A stretch of DNA of 64,000 nucleotides from an uncultured Faecalibacterium sp. (lineage in GTDB: Bacteria; Bacillota; Clostridia; Oscillospirales; Ruminococcaceae). Position 1 is the stretch's first letter; the number at the start of each line of letters is the position of its first letter. Where the stretch lies: the NCBI GenBank assembly GCA_900551435.1, contig URVW01000003.1, positions 11,181 to 75,180 on the forward strand, given 5' to 3'. Of this stretch, positions 53,144 through 62,000 are shown piece after piece. The position numbers were made by a program, and so were the translations under genes. The notes under the pieces are model-generated. The model ran no database searches. It was not told where the DNA came from and saw nothing but the letters and a program-made list of their open reading frames with translations.

Positions 53144-54026
53144 AGGAGAATTTTAGTTGTTGAACCAAATGATCGCGCAGAAGGTCGGCACAGCGGTTTT
53201 TGGAACTTTTTCGCTGTAAAAAGGCTGCACAGAGCGGCGGGACGCCTTCCAGCGGAATGACACGGATGGGGTCGGTCGCGCGCGTTGGAAAATCCTCGAT
53301 CCGGTCCAGTGCGAGAACGCCTTCTTCCTGCACGAGGTAGAGCGCCTGATAGAACTTTTCCGCGACCTCGATCTTGGGGCGACAGCCGCAGGTCTGGAAC
53401 GCTTCCCAGAGCGGGGCCAGCGGTGCGGGCTGCAGCCCCGGGATGAGGAACCGCTGGCCGTCCAGCTGTTCCGGGCGGATGCGCTCTTGTGCCCAAAGCG
53501 GGCTGCTGCGCGGGGTCAGAACGGCGGCGGTGTGCCGTGTCAGCGGGGTGCGCAAAAGTTCCGGTTCGGTCGTACCAAAATCCATGACCAGTCCGGCATC
53601 CAACGAACCGCTGAGCAGCTGTTCGAGCACAGCATCGTTGGGAAGCGACTGCTCCTCGATGGGGACGCCGGGATACTTTTGCTGAAAAAGGTCGAACGCA
53701 CGGCCCAGCGTAGGAAGATAATCCGGGACCAGTGCGGCACTGACGCCCACCAGAAGCGGCGCAGAGTGGATCTCCTGATAGGCTTGTGTGCAGAGCTGCT
53801 CAAACTGCGCGACGACCGGAGCCGCCTGTGCGCGAAAATGCTCGCCCTTTTCGGTCAGCTGAAGATGGTTGTGTACATTGGAAAATAGAGCGCCGCAAAG
53901 CTCCTTTTCCAGCGCGGCAATGCTCATGCGCAGGGCCTGACGGCTCAGATACAACCGTTCGGCGGTGCGGGTGAAGTTGAGGTCCTCACAGGCCGCGAGA
54001 AAATATTGCAGCTGCTGAATGGTCAT
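53142..54026 (-). CDS. LysR-family transcriptional regulator
   Basis: This is a 294-residue protein. The N-terminal winged helix is classic (MTIQQLQYFLAACEDLNFTR, then AERLYLSRQALRMSIAALE). The rest is the two-lobed effector domain (LLVGVSAALVPDYLP). The ATG at 54024-54026 has GGAGAGG nearby. It is divergent from the FMN/FAD reductase gene, with an AAGGA-N9-TCCTT palindrome between them. It probably activates that gene in response to its substrate. Confidence 0.9.
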   Translation of the reverse strand: MTIQQLQYFLAACEDLNFTRTAERLYLSRQALRMSIAALEKELCGALFSNVHNHLQLTEKGEHFRAQAAPVVAQFEQLCTQAYQEIHSAPLLVGVSAALVPDYLPTLGRAFDLFQQKYPGVPIEEQSLPNDAVLEQLLSGSLDAGLVMDFGTTEPELLRTPLTRHTAAVLTPRSSPLWAQERIRPEQLDGQRFLIPGLQPAPLAPLWEAFQTCGCRPKIEVAEKFYQALYLVQEEGVLALDRIEDFPTRATDPIRVIPLEGVPPLCAAFLQRKSSKNRCADLLRDHLVQQLKFS

Positions 54027-54065
54027 GTTGTCCTCTCCAAAACGCAAATTTTTCTTGTCACTTAT

Positions 54066-54084
54066 AAGGAAATTATAACTCCTT
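54066..54084. promoter_or_regulatory. Candidate LysR binding site
   Basis: AAGGA (54066-54070), nine bases, then TCCTT (54080-54084) in the divergent region: right size and place for a LysR-type operator. Confidence 0.45.
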
Positions 54085-54128
54085 TTCAGAAAAATGTAAA
54101 TGTGATACTTTTAACAAAAAGACGTTGG

Positions 54129-54147
54129 CACACCGAGCGACGGTGTG
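54129..54147 (+). other. Leader hairpin upstream of the reductase gene
   Basis: CACACCG, five bases, then CGGTGTG, 24 bp before the start codon. The sequence GGCACACC also forms the terminator at 56213. Confidence 0.4.
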
Positions 54148-54171
54148 TTGAAGGAAAAGGATGGAAGGAAC

Positions 54172-56157
54172 ATGGAGAGAATCACACGCAAAGGATTTTT
54201 GAAGATCGCCGCTGCGGCCGCAATGGGCGGCGTCACGGCGGGAGCACTGGCCGCCTGTGAAGCAGGGGGCAAAGCTGCAAGCACCGCAAGCAGCACGGCG
54301 GGCATTTACACGCCCGGAACGTATACCTCTTCGGCGAAGGGCATGTCGGAGATCACGGCAACGGTCACGTTTGATGCGAACAGCATCACGAAGGTGGAGC
54401 TGGACCTCTCGGGCGAGACGGACAGCATCGGTCAGGCTGCAAAGGATAAGCTGATCGAGCAGGTGATGAACGCACAGACCAGCCAGATCGATGGCGTGAC
54501 GGGTGCGACTGTAACCAGCAAGGCCGTGCAGAACGCCGTGGCGGACTGCATCCAACAGGCCAGCGGCGGCGTGATCAATCCGGCAGAGCAGCCCTTGGAA
54601 GAGACGAACAGCGTCGATTGGCTGGGTGAAGAGCCGGAAGTTGCCGAGAGCGAGATCACGGGCACGGTCGAGTGTGAAGTGTTGGTCGTCGGTGCAGGTT
54701 CTTCGGGTACGTTTGCCGCTGCTTCTGCGGCAGAGGCTGGCGCAAAGACCATCCTCATCGAGAAGTTCAACCACGATATGGCCAGCGGCATCCGCGATAC
54801 GCTGGCAGCGTGCGGTTCCAGCCAGCAGAAAGAGGATGGCGACGACGTGAACAAGAAGGATGCCGTACGCTACCTCTGTAACTGGAGTCAGGGATATACC
54901 CGCCGCAGTCTGGCACAGGTCTGGGCCGATAAGAGTGGCGAGACGATGGACTGGTTCACCAGCGTTCTGGCCGAAAGCGGGATCGATTTCCGCCATGAGA
55001 TCGACGAAAAACATGCCGATGACAACTACGAAGTCCTCGATGTGGGCCACAGCACCCAGTACGGGGAAGAATACAGCGAACAGCTGACGATGGATGCCGT
55101 GCTCAAGCACGCCGAAGCCGATGGCCTTGAGGTGCAGTACGAGATCACCATGGTCAAGCTGGAAAAGAAGGATGGCCGTGTGACCGGCCTGATCGCAAAG
55201 GATGCGAACGGCGCATATGTCCGCTACAACGCTTCAAAGGGTGTCATCCTTGCCTGTGGCGGTTACAGCGGAAATGATGTGATGATGAACGCCCTGCAGC
55301 CGCAGAGCGTGGAACAGACCTGCATCAATTACTCCAAGCCCGGTGCAAAGGGCGACGGTATCAAGGCGTGCCTGTGGGCGGGTGCGATCATGGATACCAC
55401 CCATACGTCCATGATCTTCGACCGCGGCGCGATCAAGCCGGACCAGACCGGCGAATATGGCAAGGCCAGCGACGGCGCGCTGTTCTGGATGGGCAGTCAG
55501 CCGTTCCTGAAGGTCAACCTGAACGGCGAACGCTTCATGAATGAGTATCAGCCCTATGATATGATCCTGCACGCCGCCGCAAGCCAGCCTTACCACACCT
55601 ATTGTACCGTCTGGGACAGCAAGTATCCGGACGACTGCGAGAAATTTGCGACCCATGGATGCAGCCGCCTCTATCCGCACGAGAACGGCACGAACCCGGT
55701 GTTCCCGATGGGCTATGTGATGCAGTTGAACGATGACCTTCAGGCACAGGGGTACATTGTACAAGCCGACACCATTGAAGAGCTTGCGGAAAAGCTGGGA
55801 CTGCCCGTGGATAAGTTCACCAGCACTGTGGAACGCTACAACGAGCTGGCCGCGAAGGGTGAGGATGAGGACTTCGACAAGGAGAGCTATCGCCTGTCTA
55901 CCCTGAGCGAAGCGCCGTTCTATGGCGTCCGTCAGGCGGGCGGCTACCTCATCTGCACGATGGACGGCATCCAGATCGACGACGATATGCACGCACTGGA
56001 CCATGACTTCAAGGCCATTCCGGGCCTGTATGTCATCGGTGACATGAGCGGCAACTACTTCTCTGGCAGCTATCCCTGCCTGATGGCGGGCGCTGCTGCG
56101 GGCCGCAGCGCGACCTTTGGCCGTCTGGCGGGCCAGAATGCCGCCGCTGGGATCTAA
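54172..56157 (+). CDS. Secreted FMN-binding/FAD-dependent reductase (flavocytochrome c/fumarate reductase family)
   Basis: This is a 661-residue lipoprotein. The N-terminus has TRKGFLKIAAAAAMGG, close to a Tat signal but with RK in place of RR, and a lipobox (LAAC, Cys 28). Residues 45-130 are an FMN-binding domain (DGVTGATVTS, covalent-FMN Thr motif). Residues 160-655 are an FAD_binding_2 domain (VLVVGAGSSGTFAAASAAEAG; MSGNYFSGSYPC). Such proteins reduce fumarate, urocanate or related enoates outside the cell as terminal electron acceptors. The substrate is not determinable. AAGGAA precedes the ATG. Confidence 0.88.
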   Translation: MERITRKGFLKIAAAAAMGGVTAGALAACEAGGKAASTASSTAGIYTPGTYTSSAKGMSEITATVTFDANSITKVELDLSGETDSIGQAAKDKLIEQVMNAQTSQIDGVTGATVTSKAVQNAVADCIQQASGGVINPAEQPLEETNSVDWLGEEPEVAESEITGTVECEVLVVGAGSSGTFAAASAAEAGAKTILIEKFNHDMASGIRDTLAACGSSQQKEDGDDVNKKDAVRYLCNWSQGYTRRSLAQVWADKSGETMDWFTSVLAESGIDFRHEIDEKHADDNYEVLDVGHSTQYGEEYSEQLTMDAVLKHAEADGLEVQYEITMVKLEKKDGRVTGLIAKDANGAYVRYNASKGVILACGGYSGNDVMMNALQPQSVEQTCINYSKPGAKGDGIKACLWAGAIMDTTHTSMIFDRGAIKPDQTGEYGKASDGALFWMGSQPFLKVNLNGERFMNEYQPYDMILHAAASQPYHTYCTVWDSKYPDDCEKFATHGCSRLYPHENGTNPVFPMGYVMQLNDDLQAQGYIVQADTIEELAEKLGLPVDKFTSTVERYNELAAKGEDEDFDKESYRLSTLSEAPFYGVRQAGGYLICTMDGIQIDDDMHALDHDFKAIPGLYVIGDMSGNYFSGSYPCLMAGAAAGRSATFGRLAGQNAAAGI

Positions 56158-56212
56158 CAGCCTGAAAGCAAAAAGTACCCCTGCGCGGCAAATTAAGACA
56201 ACCGAGCAAAAA

Positions 56213-56243
56213 GAATGGCACACCGTGTTGGTGTGCCATTTTT
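56213..56243 (+). terminator. Terminator of the reductase gene
   Basis: AATGGCACACC and GGTGTGCCATT form an 11-bp stem, followed by TTT. Confidence 0.85.
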
Positions 56244-56246
56244 GCT

Positions 56247-56318
56247 TCATTGTCCCTGATTGACGTCCATCACGTTGAACAGTGTCTCGCCGTGCCGCAT
56301 CAGATAAATGGTTTTCAT
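56247..56318 (-). pseudogene. 23-residue remnant of a phosphoglycerate-mutase-type gene
   Basis: The minus-strand ATG at 56316-56318 opens MKTIYLMRHGETLFNVMDVN, containing the RHG phosphohistidine motif at the expected place. A stop follows at codon 24, so over 150 residues of a normal histidine phosphatase are missing. AAAGGATAAAG lies upstream as a ribosome site. The frame is followed immediately by the reductase terminator. It looks like a gene trimmed by deletion. Confidence 0.55.
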
Positions 56319-56403
56319 AAAGAGGACTTTATCCTTTCTGCGAAGATTTAGAAAAGAGCATACAGAAACGTTTCCGCTTCTACAGATTCGGCGGAGAACC
56401 AAA

Positions 56404-56437
56404 AACGGCCCTGCAAACCAAAAGCTTGCAGGGCCGT
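56404..56437 (-). terminator. Terminator of typA
   Basis: ACGGCCCTGCAA and TTGCAGGGCCGT form a 12-bp stem. On the minus strand it is followed by TTTTTGG. Confidence 0.9.
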
Positions 56438-56464
56438 TGTGTTTCGTTTGGAAAAGGGAAGAGC

Positions 56465-58288
56465 TTACTTCAGCTTGCTCTTTGCCTTCATACGCTGGTC
56501 GTGGTTGAGGATCTGCTTGCGGATGCGCAGGTTCTCAGGGGTGACTTCCAGCAGCTCGTCCGGAGCAAGGAACTCAAGGCAGCCCTCGAGGCTCAGCTTG
56601 CTGATGGGGACCAGACGCAGAGCGTCATCCGAACCGGAAGCACGAGTGTTGGTCAGATGCTTGGTCTTGCAGACGTTGACATCGACATCCTCGCCGGAAG
56701 CGGTGTAGCCGATGACCATGCCTTCGTAGACCTTCTCGCCGGCGCCGACCAGCAGAGTACCACGCTGCTGTGCGTTGAACAGACCGTAGGTGACGGCCTC
56801 GCCGGTCTCAAAGCTGACCAGAGAACCGGTGGAGCGGTTGGCGATCATGCCGGCCCAGACATCGTAACCGTCGAAGATCTGGTTGAGGATGCCTTCGCCG
56901 TGGGTATCGGTCAGGAACTGGTTGCGGTAGCCGAACAGGCCGCGGCTGGGCATCCGGAACTCCAGACGGACACGGTCCGTGCCCAGAGACTCCATCTGCT
57001 GCAGGATAGCCTTGCGCTGGCCCAGACCGGTCATGACAGCGCCCTGATACTGGGTGGGCACGTCGATGACGACATGCTCCATAGGCTCATAGGTCTTGCC
57101 GTCGATGATCTTAGTCAGAACGTGCGGGGGAGAGACCTGCAGCTCATAGCCTTCGCGGCGCATCGTCTCGATCAGGATGGACAGGTGCATCTCGCCACGG
57201 CCCATGACACGGAAGGAATCGGTAGTGGCGGAGTCCTCGACCTTCAGAGCAACGTCCTTCAGCAGTTCCTTCTGCAGACGGTCGCGGATCTGGCGGCTGG
57301 TTACGAACTTGCCCTCACGGCCAGCCAGCGGGCTGTCGTTGACGGAGAAGGTCATCTCGACGGTGGGGTCGTTGATCTTCACGAAGGGCAGCGGCTCGAC
57401 CTGAGACGGGGAGCACAGGGTGTTGCCGATGGTGACATCGGGCAGACCGGAGAATGCCACGATATCGCCGGCGGTGATGTTGTCGCACGGCTGGCGGCCA
57501 TTGGCCTGGAAGTCGTACAGCTTGGTCAGGCGGCCGCGCATCTTCAGGTCAGGATTGTGCCAGTCGCAGACCTGAACTTCCTCGCCCACGCGGGCAACGC
57601 CGTTCTGGATGCGGCCGATGCCGATACGGCCGACGAACTCGTTGTAGTCCACGGAGGAGACCAGCATCTGGAACGGAGCCTCGGGGTCACCCTCCGGCGG
57701 CTGGATGGTGTCCAGAATGGTGTCGAACAGCGGGATCAGATCCGTGCCGGGGACATCCGGGTCCAGGCTTGCCGTGCCCTGACGGCCGCAGCAGAACAGG
57801 ATGGGGCAGTCCAACTGCTCATCGGTAGCGCCCAGATCCATCAGCAGGTACAGGACTTCGTCGATGACTTCCTTGATGCGGGCATCCGGACGGTCGATCT
57901 TGTTGATGGCGACCACCAGACTCAGATTCTGCTGCAGAGCCTTCTGCAGCACGAAACGGGTCTGGGGCATGCAGCCCTCAGCAGCATCGACCAGCAGCAG
58001 AACGCCGTTGACCATCTTCAGAACGCGCTCGACCTCGCCGCCAAAGTCGGCGTGGCCCGGGGTATCGACGATGTTGATCTTGACACCCTTGTAGGTGCAG
58101 GAGCAGTTCTTGGCCAGAATGGTGATGCCGCGCTCACGCTCGATGTCACCGCTGTCCATGACGCGCTCGGCCACGACCTGATTGTCGCGGAAAGCGCCGC
58201 TCTGATGCAGCATGGCATCCACCAGCGTGGTCTTGCCGTGGTCAACGTGAGCGATAATGGCGACGTTGCGCAAATCGTTACGAACCAT
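56465..58288 (-). CDS. typA: Ribosome-associated translational GTPase BipA/TypA
   Basis: This is a 607-residue protein. The GTPase P-loop is AHVDHGKT, switch II is DTPGHADFGGEVER and NKID reads INKIDRPDAR. EF-G-like domains II, III and V and the BipA-specific C-terminus are complete. TypA assists ribosome assembly and stress translation. The promoter upstream (58346-58373) has TTGACA and TATAAA. Confidence 0.96.
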   Translation of the reverse strand: MVRNDLRNVAIIAHVDHGKTTLVDAMLHQSGAFRDNQVVAERVMDSGDIERERGITILAKNCSCTYKGVKINIVDTPGHADFGGEVERVLKMVNGVLLLVDAAEGCMPQTRFVLQKALQQNLSLVVAINKIDRPDARIKEVIDEVLYLLMDLGATDEQLDCPILFCCGRQGTASLDPDVPGTDLIPLFDTILDTIQPPEGDPEAPFQMLVSSVDYNEFVGRIGIGRIQNGVARVGEEVQVCDWHNPDLKMRGRLTKLYDFQANGRQPCDNITAGDIVAFSGLPDVTIGNTLCSPSQVEPLPFVKINDPTVEMTFSVNDSPLAGREGKFVTSRQIRDRLQKELLKDVALKVEDSATTDSFRVMGRGEMHLSILIETMRREGYELQVSPPHVLTKIIDGKTYEPMEHVVIDVPTQYQGAVMTGLGQRKAILQQMESLGTDRVRLEFRMPSRGLFGYRNQFLTDTHGEGILNQIFDGYDVWAGMIANRSTGSLVSFETGEAVTYGLFNAQQRGTLLVGAGEKVYEGMVIGYTASGEDVDVNVCKTKHLTNTRASGSDDALRLVPISKLSLEGCLEFLAPDELLEVTPENLRIRKQILNHDQRMKAKSKLK

Positions 58289-58345
58289 AAATTACAACCT
58301 CTCTATTTTGAATCTCTGTGTAGAAGTTACGTCATACGAATTAAG

Positions 58346-58373
58346 TTTATAACAGCAGGGGGTGGTTTGTCAA
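58346..58373 (-). promoter_or_regulatory. Promoter of typA
   Basis: On the minus strand TTGACA (58368-58373) and TATAAA (58346-58351) are separated by 16 bp. Confidence 0.72.
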
Positions 58374-58547
58374 GATTGTATAAAAATTTTTTCAAGCTTT
58401 CGGCGTTTTGCCCGATATCCGGGCCGCATTTTGGGCGTCCTGAACCTTTGAAATATGATATAATACAGGTGAAGTCCTCTCTGCTCTGCACCGGCCCACC
58501 CCGCAGGAGCAGAGACAGCAGAGAGCACCGATTCGGGAGGTGTACCT

Positions 58548-60155
58548 ATGAAACTGACGTTTTTGGGCGCGAACCATGAAGTGACGGGCAGCTGCACGCT
58601 GCTGGAAGCCGCCGGTCAGCGCTATCTCATCGACTGCGGCATGGAGCAGGGCAAGGATACCTATGAAAATCAGCCCATCCCGGTAGCACCCGGCGAGATC
58701 GACGGCGTGCTGGCCACCCATGCCCACATCGACCATACGGGCCTTTTGCCGCTGCTGGTGCGGAACGGTTTCCGGGGCAAAATTTATGCGACCAACCCCA
58801 CCGTGGAGCTGTGCGGCATCATGCTGCGTGATTCGGCGCATATTCAGGAGTTCGAAGCCGAGTGGAAGAACCGCAAGGGCAAGCGCTCAGGCGCAGAACC
58901 GGTGGAACCGATGTACACCGTTCAGGACGCCGAAGCGGCCATCAAGCTGTTCCGTGGCGTCGATTACAATACAAAACTGGAGCTGGCCCCGGGGCTGGAG
59001 ATCGAATTCGTGGATGTCGGCCATCTGCTCGGTTCGTCCAGCATTGAAATTTGGGTGACCGAGAACGGCACGACTACGAAGCTCGTGTTCTCGGGCGACA
59101 TCGGCAACCTGAACCAGCCGCTCATCAAAGACCCGACCTATCTTGCAGACGCGGATTATGTTGTGATGGAGTCCACCTACGGCGACCGCACCCACGGCCC
59201 CCGCCCGGACTATGTGGCAGAGCTGACGAAGATTTTGCAGCGCACCTTTGACCGGGGCGGCAATGTGGTCATTCCGAGCTTTGCGGTGGGCCGCACGCAG
59301 GAGCTACTGTATTTCATCCGCGAGATCAAGGAAAAAGGTCTGGTGAAGGGACACGGGAACTTCCCGGTGTACATCGACAGCCCCTTGGCCATCGAAGCGA
59401 CCCGCATTTTCAAAGATACCGACCCGGACTGCTTCGATGAGGAGACGCGCGCGCTGCTGGACAAGGGCATCGACCCCATCCAGTTCCCGGGTCTGCGGGT
59501 CAGCGTGACCAGCGACGAGTCCCGGATGATCAACGCGGACCGGGAACCGAAGGTCATCATTTCCGCCAGCGGCATGTGCGAGGCCGGACGCATCCGGCAT
59601 CACCTCAAGCACAATCTGTGGCGGCCGGAGTGCACCATCCTGTTCGTGGGCTATCAGGCGGTGGGAACGCTGGGCCGCACCCTCATCGAAGGGGCTGCAA
59701 ACGTCAAGCTGTTTGGGGAGACGATCGAGGTCCAAGCCGAGATCTGCCAGCTGACCGGCCTTTCCGGCCACGCGGACAAAGAGGGTCTGCTGACGTGGAT
59801 CAATGCCTTTACCCCCAAGCCGAAGCGGGTGTTCATCGTCCACGGCGACGACGAGGTAGAGAACATCTTTGCCCAGACTCTGACCGACGAGGGATTCACC
59901 GCCTGTGCGCCGTACAATGGGGCACAGTGGGTCATCGGAGCCGAGGGAGCCGTCTGCGTGCAGGAGGGTACGAAGGTGCGCATCGAGCACCGCGTCAACG
60001 AGGGAGCCAGCCGTGCGGCCAGCGTGTTCCAGCGGCTGGTCAGCGCGGGCAAGCGGCTGCTTCGGGTCATCGAGCACAACGAGGGCGGAGCCAACAAGGA
60101 CCTTGCCAAGTTCGCCGACCAGATCAACGCACTCTGCGACAAGTGGGACCGATAA
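58548..60155 (+). CDS. RNA-processing metallo-beta-lactamase (MBL/beta-CASP/RMMBL)
   Basis: This is a 535-residue protein. The metal motif THAHIDHTG (about 61-69) and VDVGHLLGSSSIEI belong to the MBL core. The beta-CASP region follows (STYGDRTHG; VIPSFAVGRTQELLYF; ISASGMCEAGRIRHH), then the RMMBL motif (LTGLSGHADKEGLLTWI) and HGDDEV. This is the CPSF73/RNase J-like fold with nuclease activity. TATAAT with an upstream TG (extended -10, 58456-58464) is the likely promoter. GGGAGG precedes the ATG. Close to the YSH1-type group, so mRNA or rRNA processing is plausible. Confidence 0.9.
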   Translation: MKLTFLGANHEVTGSCTLLEAAGQRYLIDCGMEQGKDTYENQPIPVAPGEIDGVLATHAHIDHTGLLPLLVRNGFRGKIYATNPTVELCGIMLRDSAHIQEFEAEWKNRKGKRSGAEPVEPMYTVQDAEAAIKLFRGVDYNTKLELAPGLEIEFVDVGHLLGSSSIEIWVTENGTTTKLVFSGDIGNLNQPLIKDPTYLADADYVVMESTYGDRTHGPRPDYVAELTKILQRTFDRGGNVVIPSFAVGRTQELLYFIREIKEKGLVKGHGNFPVYIDSPLAIEATRIFKDTDPDCFDEETRALLDKGIDPIQFPGLRVSVTSDESRMINADREPKVIISASGMCEAGRIRHHLKHNLWRPECTILFVGYQAVGTLGRTLIEGAANVKLFGETIEVQAEICQLTGLSGHADKEGLLTWINAFTPKPKRVFIVHGDDEVENIFAQTLTDEGFTACAPYNGAQWVIGAEGAVCVQEGTKVRIEHRVNEGASRAASVFQRLVSAGKRLLRVIEHNEGGANKDLAKFADQINALCDKWDR

Positions 60156-60166
60156 ATCACAGAATC

Positions 60167-60201
60167 AAAAATGGATGCCGCGTAATGCGGCATCCATTTT
60201 T
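60167..60201. terminator. Bidirectional terminator
   Basis: AAAAATGGATGCCGC and GCGGCATCCATTTTT form a 15-bp perfect stem between convergent genes. Confidence 0.93.
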
Positions 60202-60204
60202 AGG

Positions 60205-60801
60205 TTAGCGCAAACTTTTCGGATCAAAGCGGTCTTTCTCGACCACCTCATAGATGCTGCGCCCTGCCAGCTGCTCAAAGTGGGCTTTCAGGGCGAGATT
60301 GCTGTCCCATTTATCCTGCGGATAGCTGCCGTAACGGCGCTTGACGTCGTTCATCCGCTCCTCGATGTCCACGACGCCGGAAGCGTCGGCCAGCGAATCG
60401 CAGAGCTGAATGAGCCGGTCGTACTCGTCGTAGACCATCGCGGCAAGGTTCGTTTCGATGAGGGCGGTTTCTTCGGGCGTGGTGTCGCGATGGCCGATGT
60501 AGCTTTCCAAAGACTGGTCGTTGAACGAGTGACTCAGGCAGATGCGGGCCACCTCGTCATAGCCCAGTTCCATCATATAGGAGTATCCGTCCGAGACATG
60601 GCCGAGATGCCGCTTGCCGAACCGGCGGCCAATGTCGTGGAGCAGACCCAGCACAAAGGCTTTGTCCGGGTCCAGCCCGCACGCGGCGGCGATCTTTTCC
60701 GTACAGTGGGCGGCGGTGCGGCTGTGGTCGCCCCAAGGGCCGGGATTGTGCGGTTCGGCTTCGGCCAAAAGGGCAAGAGCTTCTTCGCGAGTCGGAATCA
60801 A
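60205..60801 (-). CDS. HD-domain hydrolase
   Basis: This is a 198-residue protein with His in GDHSRTAAHC, the HD pair in VLGLLHDIGRRFG, and HSF and DSLADASG downstream as further metal ligands. The layout fits small nucleotide or lipid-phosphate HD hydrolases. GAGGGG precedes the ATG at 60799-60801. It is transcribed with the GNAT-CAT fusion and the pseudouridine synthase, which lie upstream on the same strand. Confidence 0.85.
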   Translation of the reverse strand: MIPTREEALALLAEAEPHNPGPWGDHSRTAAHCTEKIAAACGLDPDKAFVLGLLHDIGRRFGKRHLGHVSDGYSYMMELGYDEVARICLSHSFNDQSLESYIGHRDTTPEETALIETNLAAMVYDEYDRLIQLCDSLADASGVVDIEERMNDVKRRYGSYPQDKWDSNLALKAHFEQLAGRSIYEVVEKDRFDPKSLR

Positions 60802-60815
60802 ACGGGACCCCTCCT

Positions 60816-62000
60816 TTACGGTTCGAGTGCGTCAATGGATGCCTGAAGCGTCTGATAAAACCGCCCCAGATGCACGCCATCGATGAAACGGTGGTTGACC
60901 TCGACTGCCATCCCCAGCGTTTCGCGGCCGTGGTCCGGCACATAGCGGCCCCACACGATGCGGGGGATGTTGTCGTCGCGGTCAAAATCGCGCTCGTTGG
61001 TCAGGCTGGTCAGGTCAAACCACGGTGTGCAGGAAAAATAGATCAGGGCGTCCAGTTCTTTGTCGTCCTGATCGAGAAAGTGAATCTGGGCGTCGCTGCG
61101 GGCCTTGGCGGCGGCGCAGAACTGCTCCATCGTCTGCTCCTGCGGCAGGGTGACGATGTAAAAATCGTCGCTGCCGGGTTTCAGGTCGGTAAAGCTGGGA
61201 ATGCGCTCGTCCAGCAGAAAAATCTCGCCGTTCCGCATCGTATAGCGGAAGTTTTCGACCGCATTGACGGCGTTCGTCGCCAGATACACCAGCGCATAAT
61301 AAAAGGAAAGCCCGTGCCGTCTGGTGTAGGCGTGGAGGTTGGTCACGTCCACCCGGAACGTGACGCTGTAAAACGGCTGGGAGACGGCGGAGAAAAACTG
61401 AAACTTCTCCGCGCGGGACCACTGGGCGGGGTCGATGTGTTTCATAGAACGGCCTTTCTGGTACGGGTTCCACAAAACGTGTTCGAGCGTTTCCTGTTCG
61501 CCCTCGGGCGTCGGGACGCGGGAGCGGGTCAAAAATGCAAATCCAAGCGCTTCCTGCAAGCGGCGGGAAGGTTCGTTGAAAGCATAGCATCCGCATTGGG
61601 CAAAATCCATCTGTTCTACGCGGAAAAGCTCGTCGATGACGGCTCGAAGCGCTTCGGCGGCATAGCCCCTGCGCTGAGACTCCCGGCGGATGCAGAAGGA
61701 GAGCGTCTGCCCCTGCTTCCCGGCCAGCGGTTCCAGCGAAGCGAGAAATCCCGGCACGGCAGAGATGTTCAGGTTTCCGATGAGCCGCCCGCTGGCTTTT
61801 TCAAAAATGCCGTAACAGCGCGGCTCTTTGTTTTTGAGCCAGTCGAAGTTCTGGCGGATGTCGGCTTCGGTGTGAAGGAACGCACGGCCCATCATCCGGG
61901 ACATTTCGTCGTCCACCGCATAGGCGGCGTAGTCTGCAAAATCGGCTTCTTCCAATCGACGGAGGAACAGCCGCTCCGTCTCAACAAAAATGCGGCTCAT
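60816..62000 (-). CDS. Fusion of a GNAT acetyltransferase with a chloramphenicol-acetyltransferase-like domain
   Basis: This is a 394-residue protein. Residues 1-180 are a GNAT domain of the ribosomal-protein type (VETERLFLRRLEEADFADYA; ESQRRGYAAEALRAVI; CYAFNEPSRRLQEALGF). A Met in QKGRSMKHIDPAQWSRAEK then begins a CAT-like domain (about 187-394) ending with VNHRFIDGVHLGRFYQTL. That contains the His and Asp of the CAT motif HxxxDG. The join is in frame with no stop or ribosome site between, so it is one gene. The start overlaps the pseudouridine-synthase stop by four bases (ATGA). The acyl acceptor is unknown. Confidence 0.85.
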   Translation of the reverse strand: MSRIFVETERLFLRRLEEADFADYAAYAVDDEMSRMMGRAFLHTEADIRQNFDWLKNKEPRCYGIFEKASGRLIGNLNISAVPGFLASLEPLAGKQGQTLSFCIRRESQRRGYAAEALRAVIDELFRVEQMDFAQCGCYAFNEPSRRLQEALGFAFLTRSRVPTPEGEQETLEHVLWNPYQKGRSMKHIDPAQWSRAEKFQFFSAVSQPFYSVTFRVDVTNLHAYTRRHGLSFYYALVYLATNAVNAVENFRYTMRNGEIFLLDERIPSFTDLKPGSDDFYIVTLPQEQTMEQFCAAAKARSDAQIHFLDQDDKELDALIYFSCTPWFDLTSLTNERDFDRDDNIPRIVWGRYVPDHGRETLGMAVEVNHRFIDGVHLGRFYQTLQASIDALEP

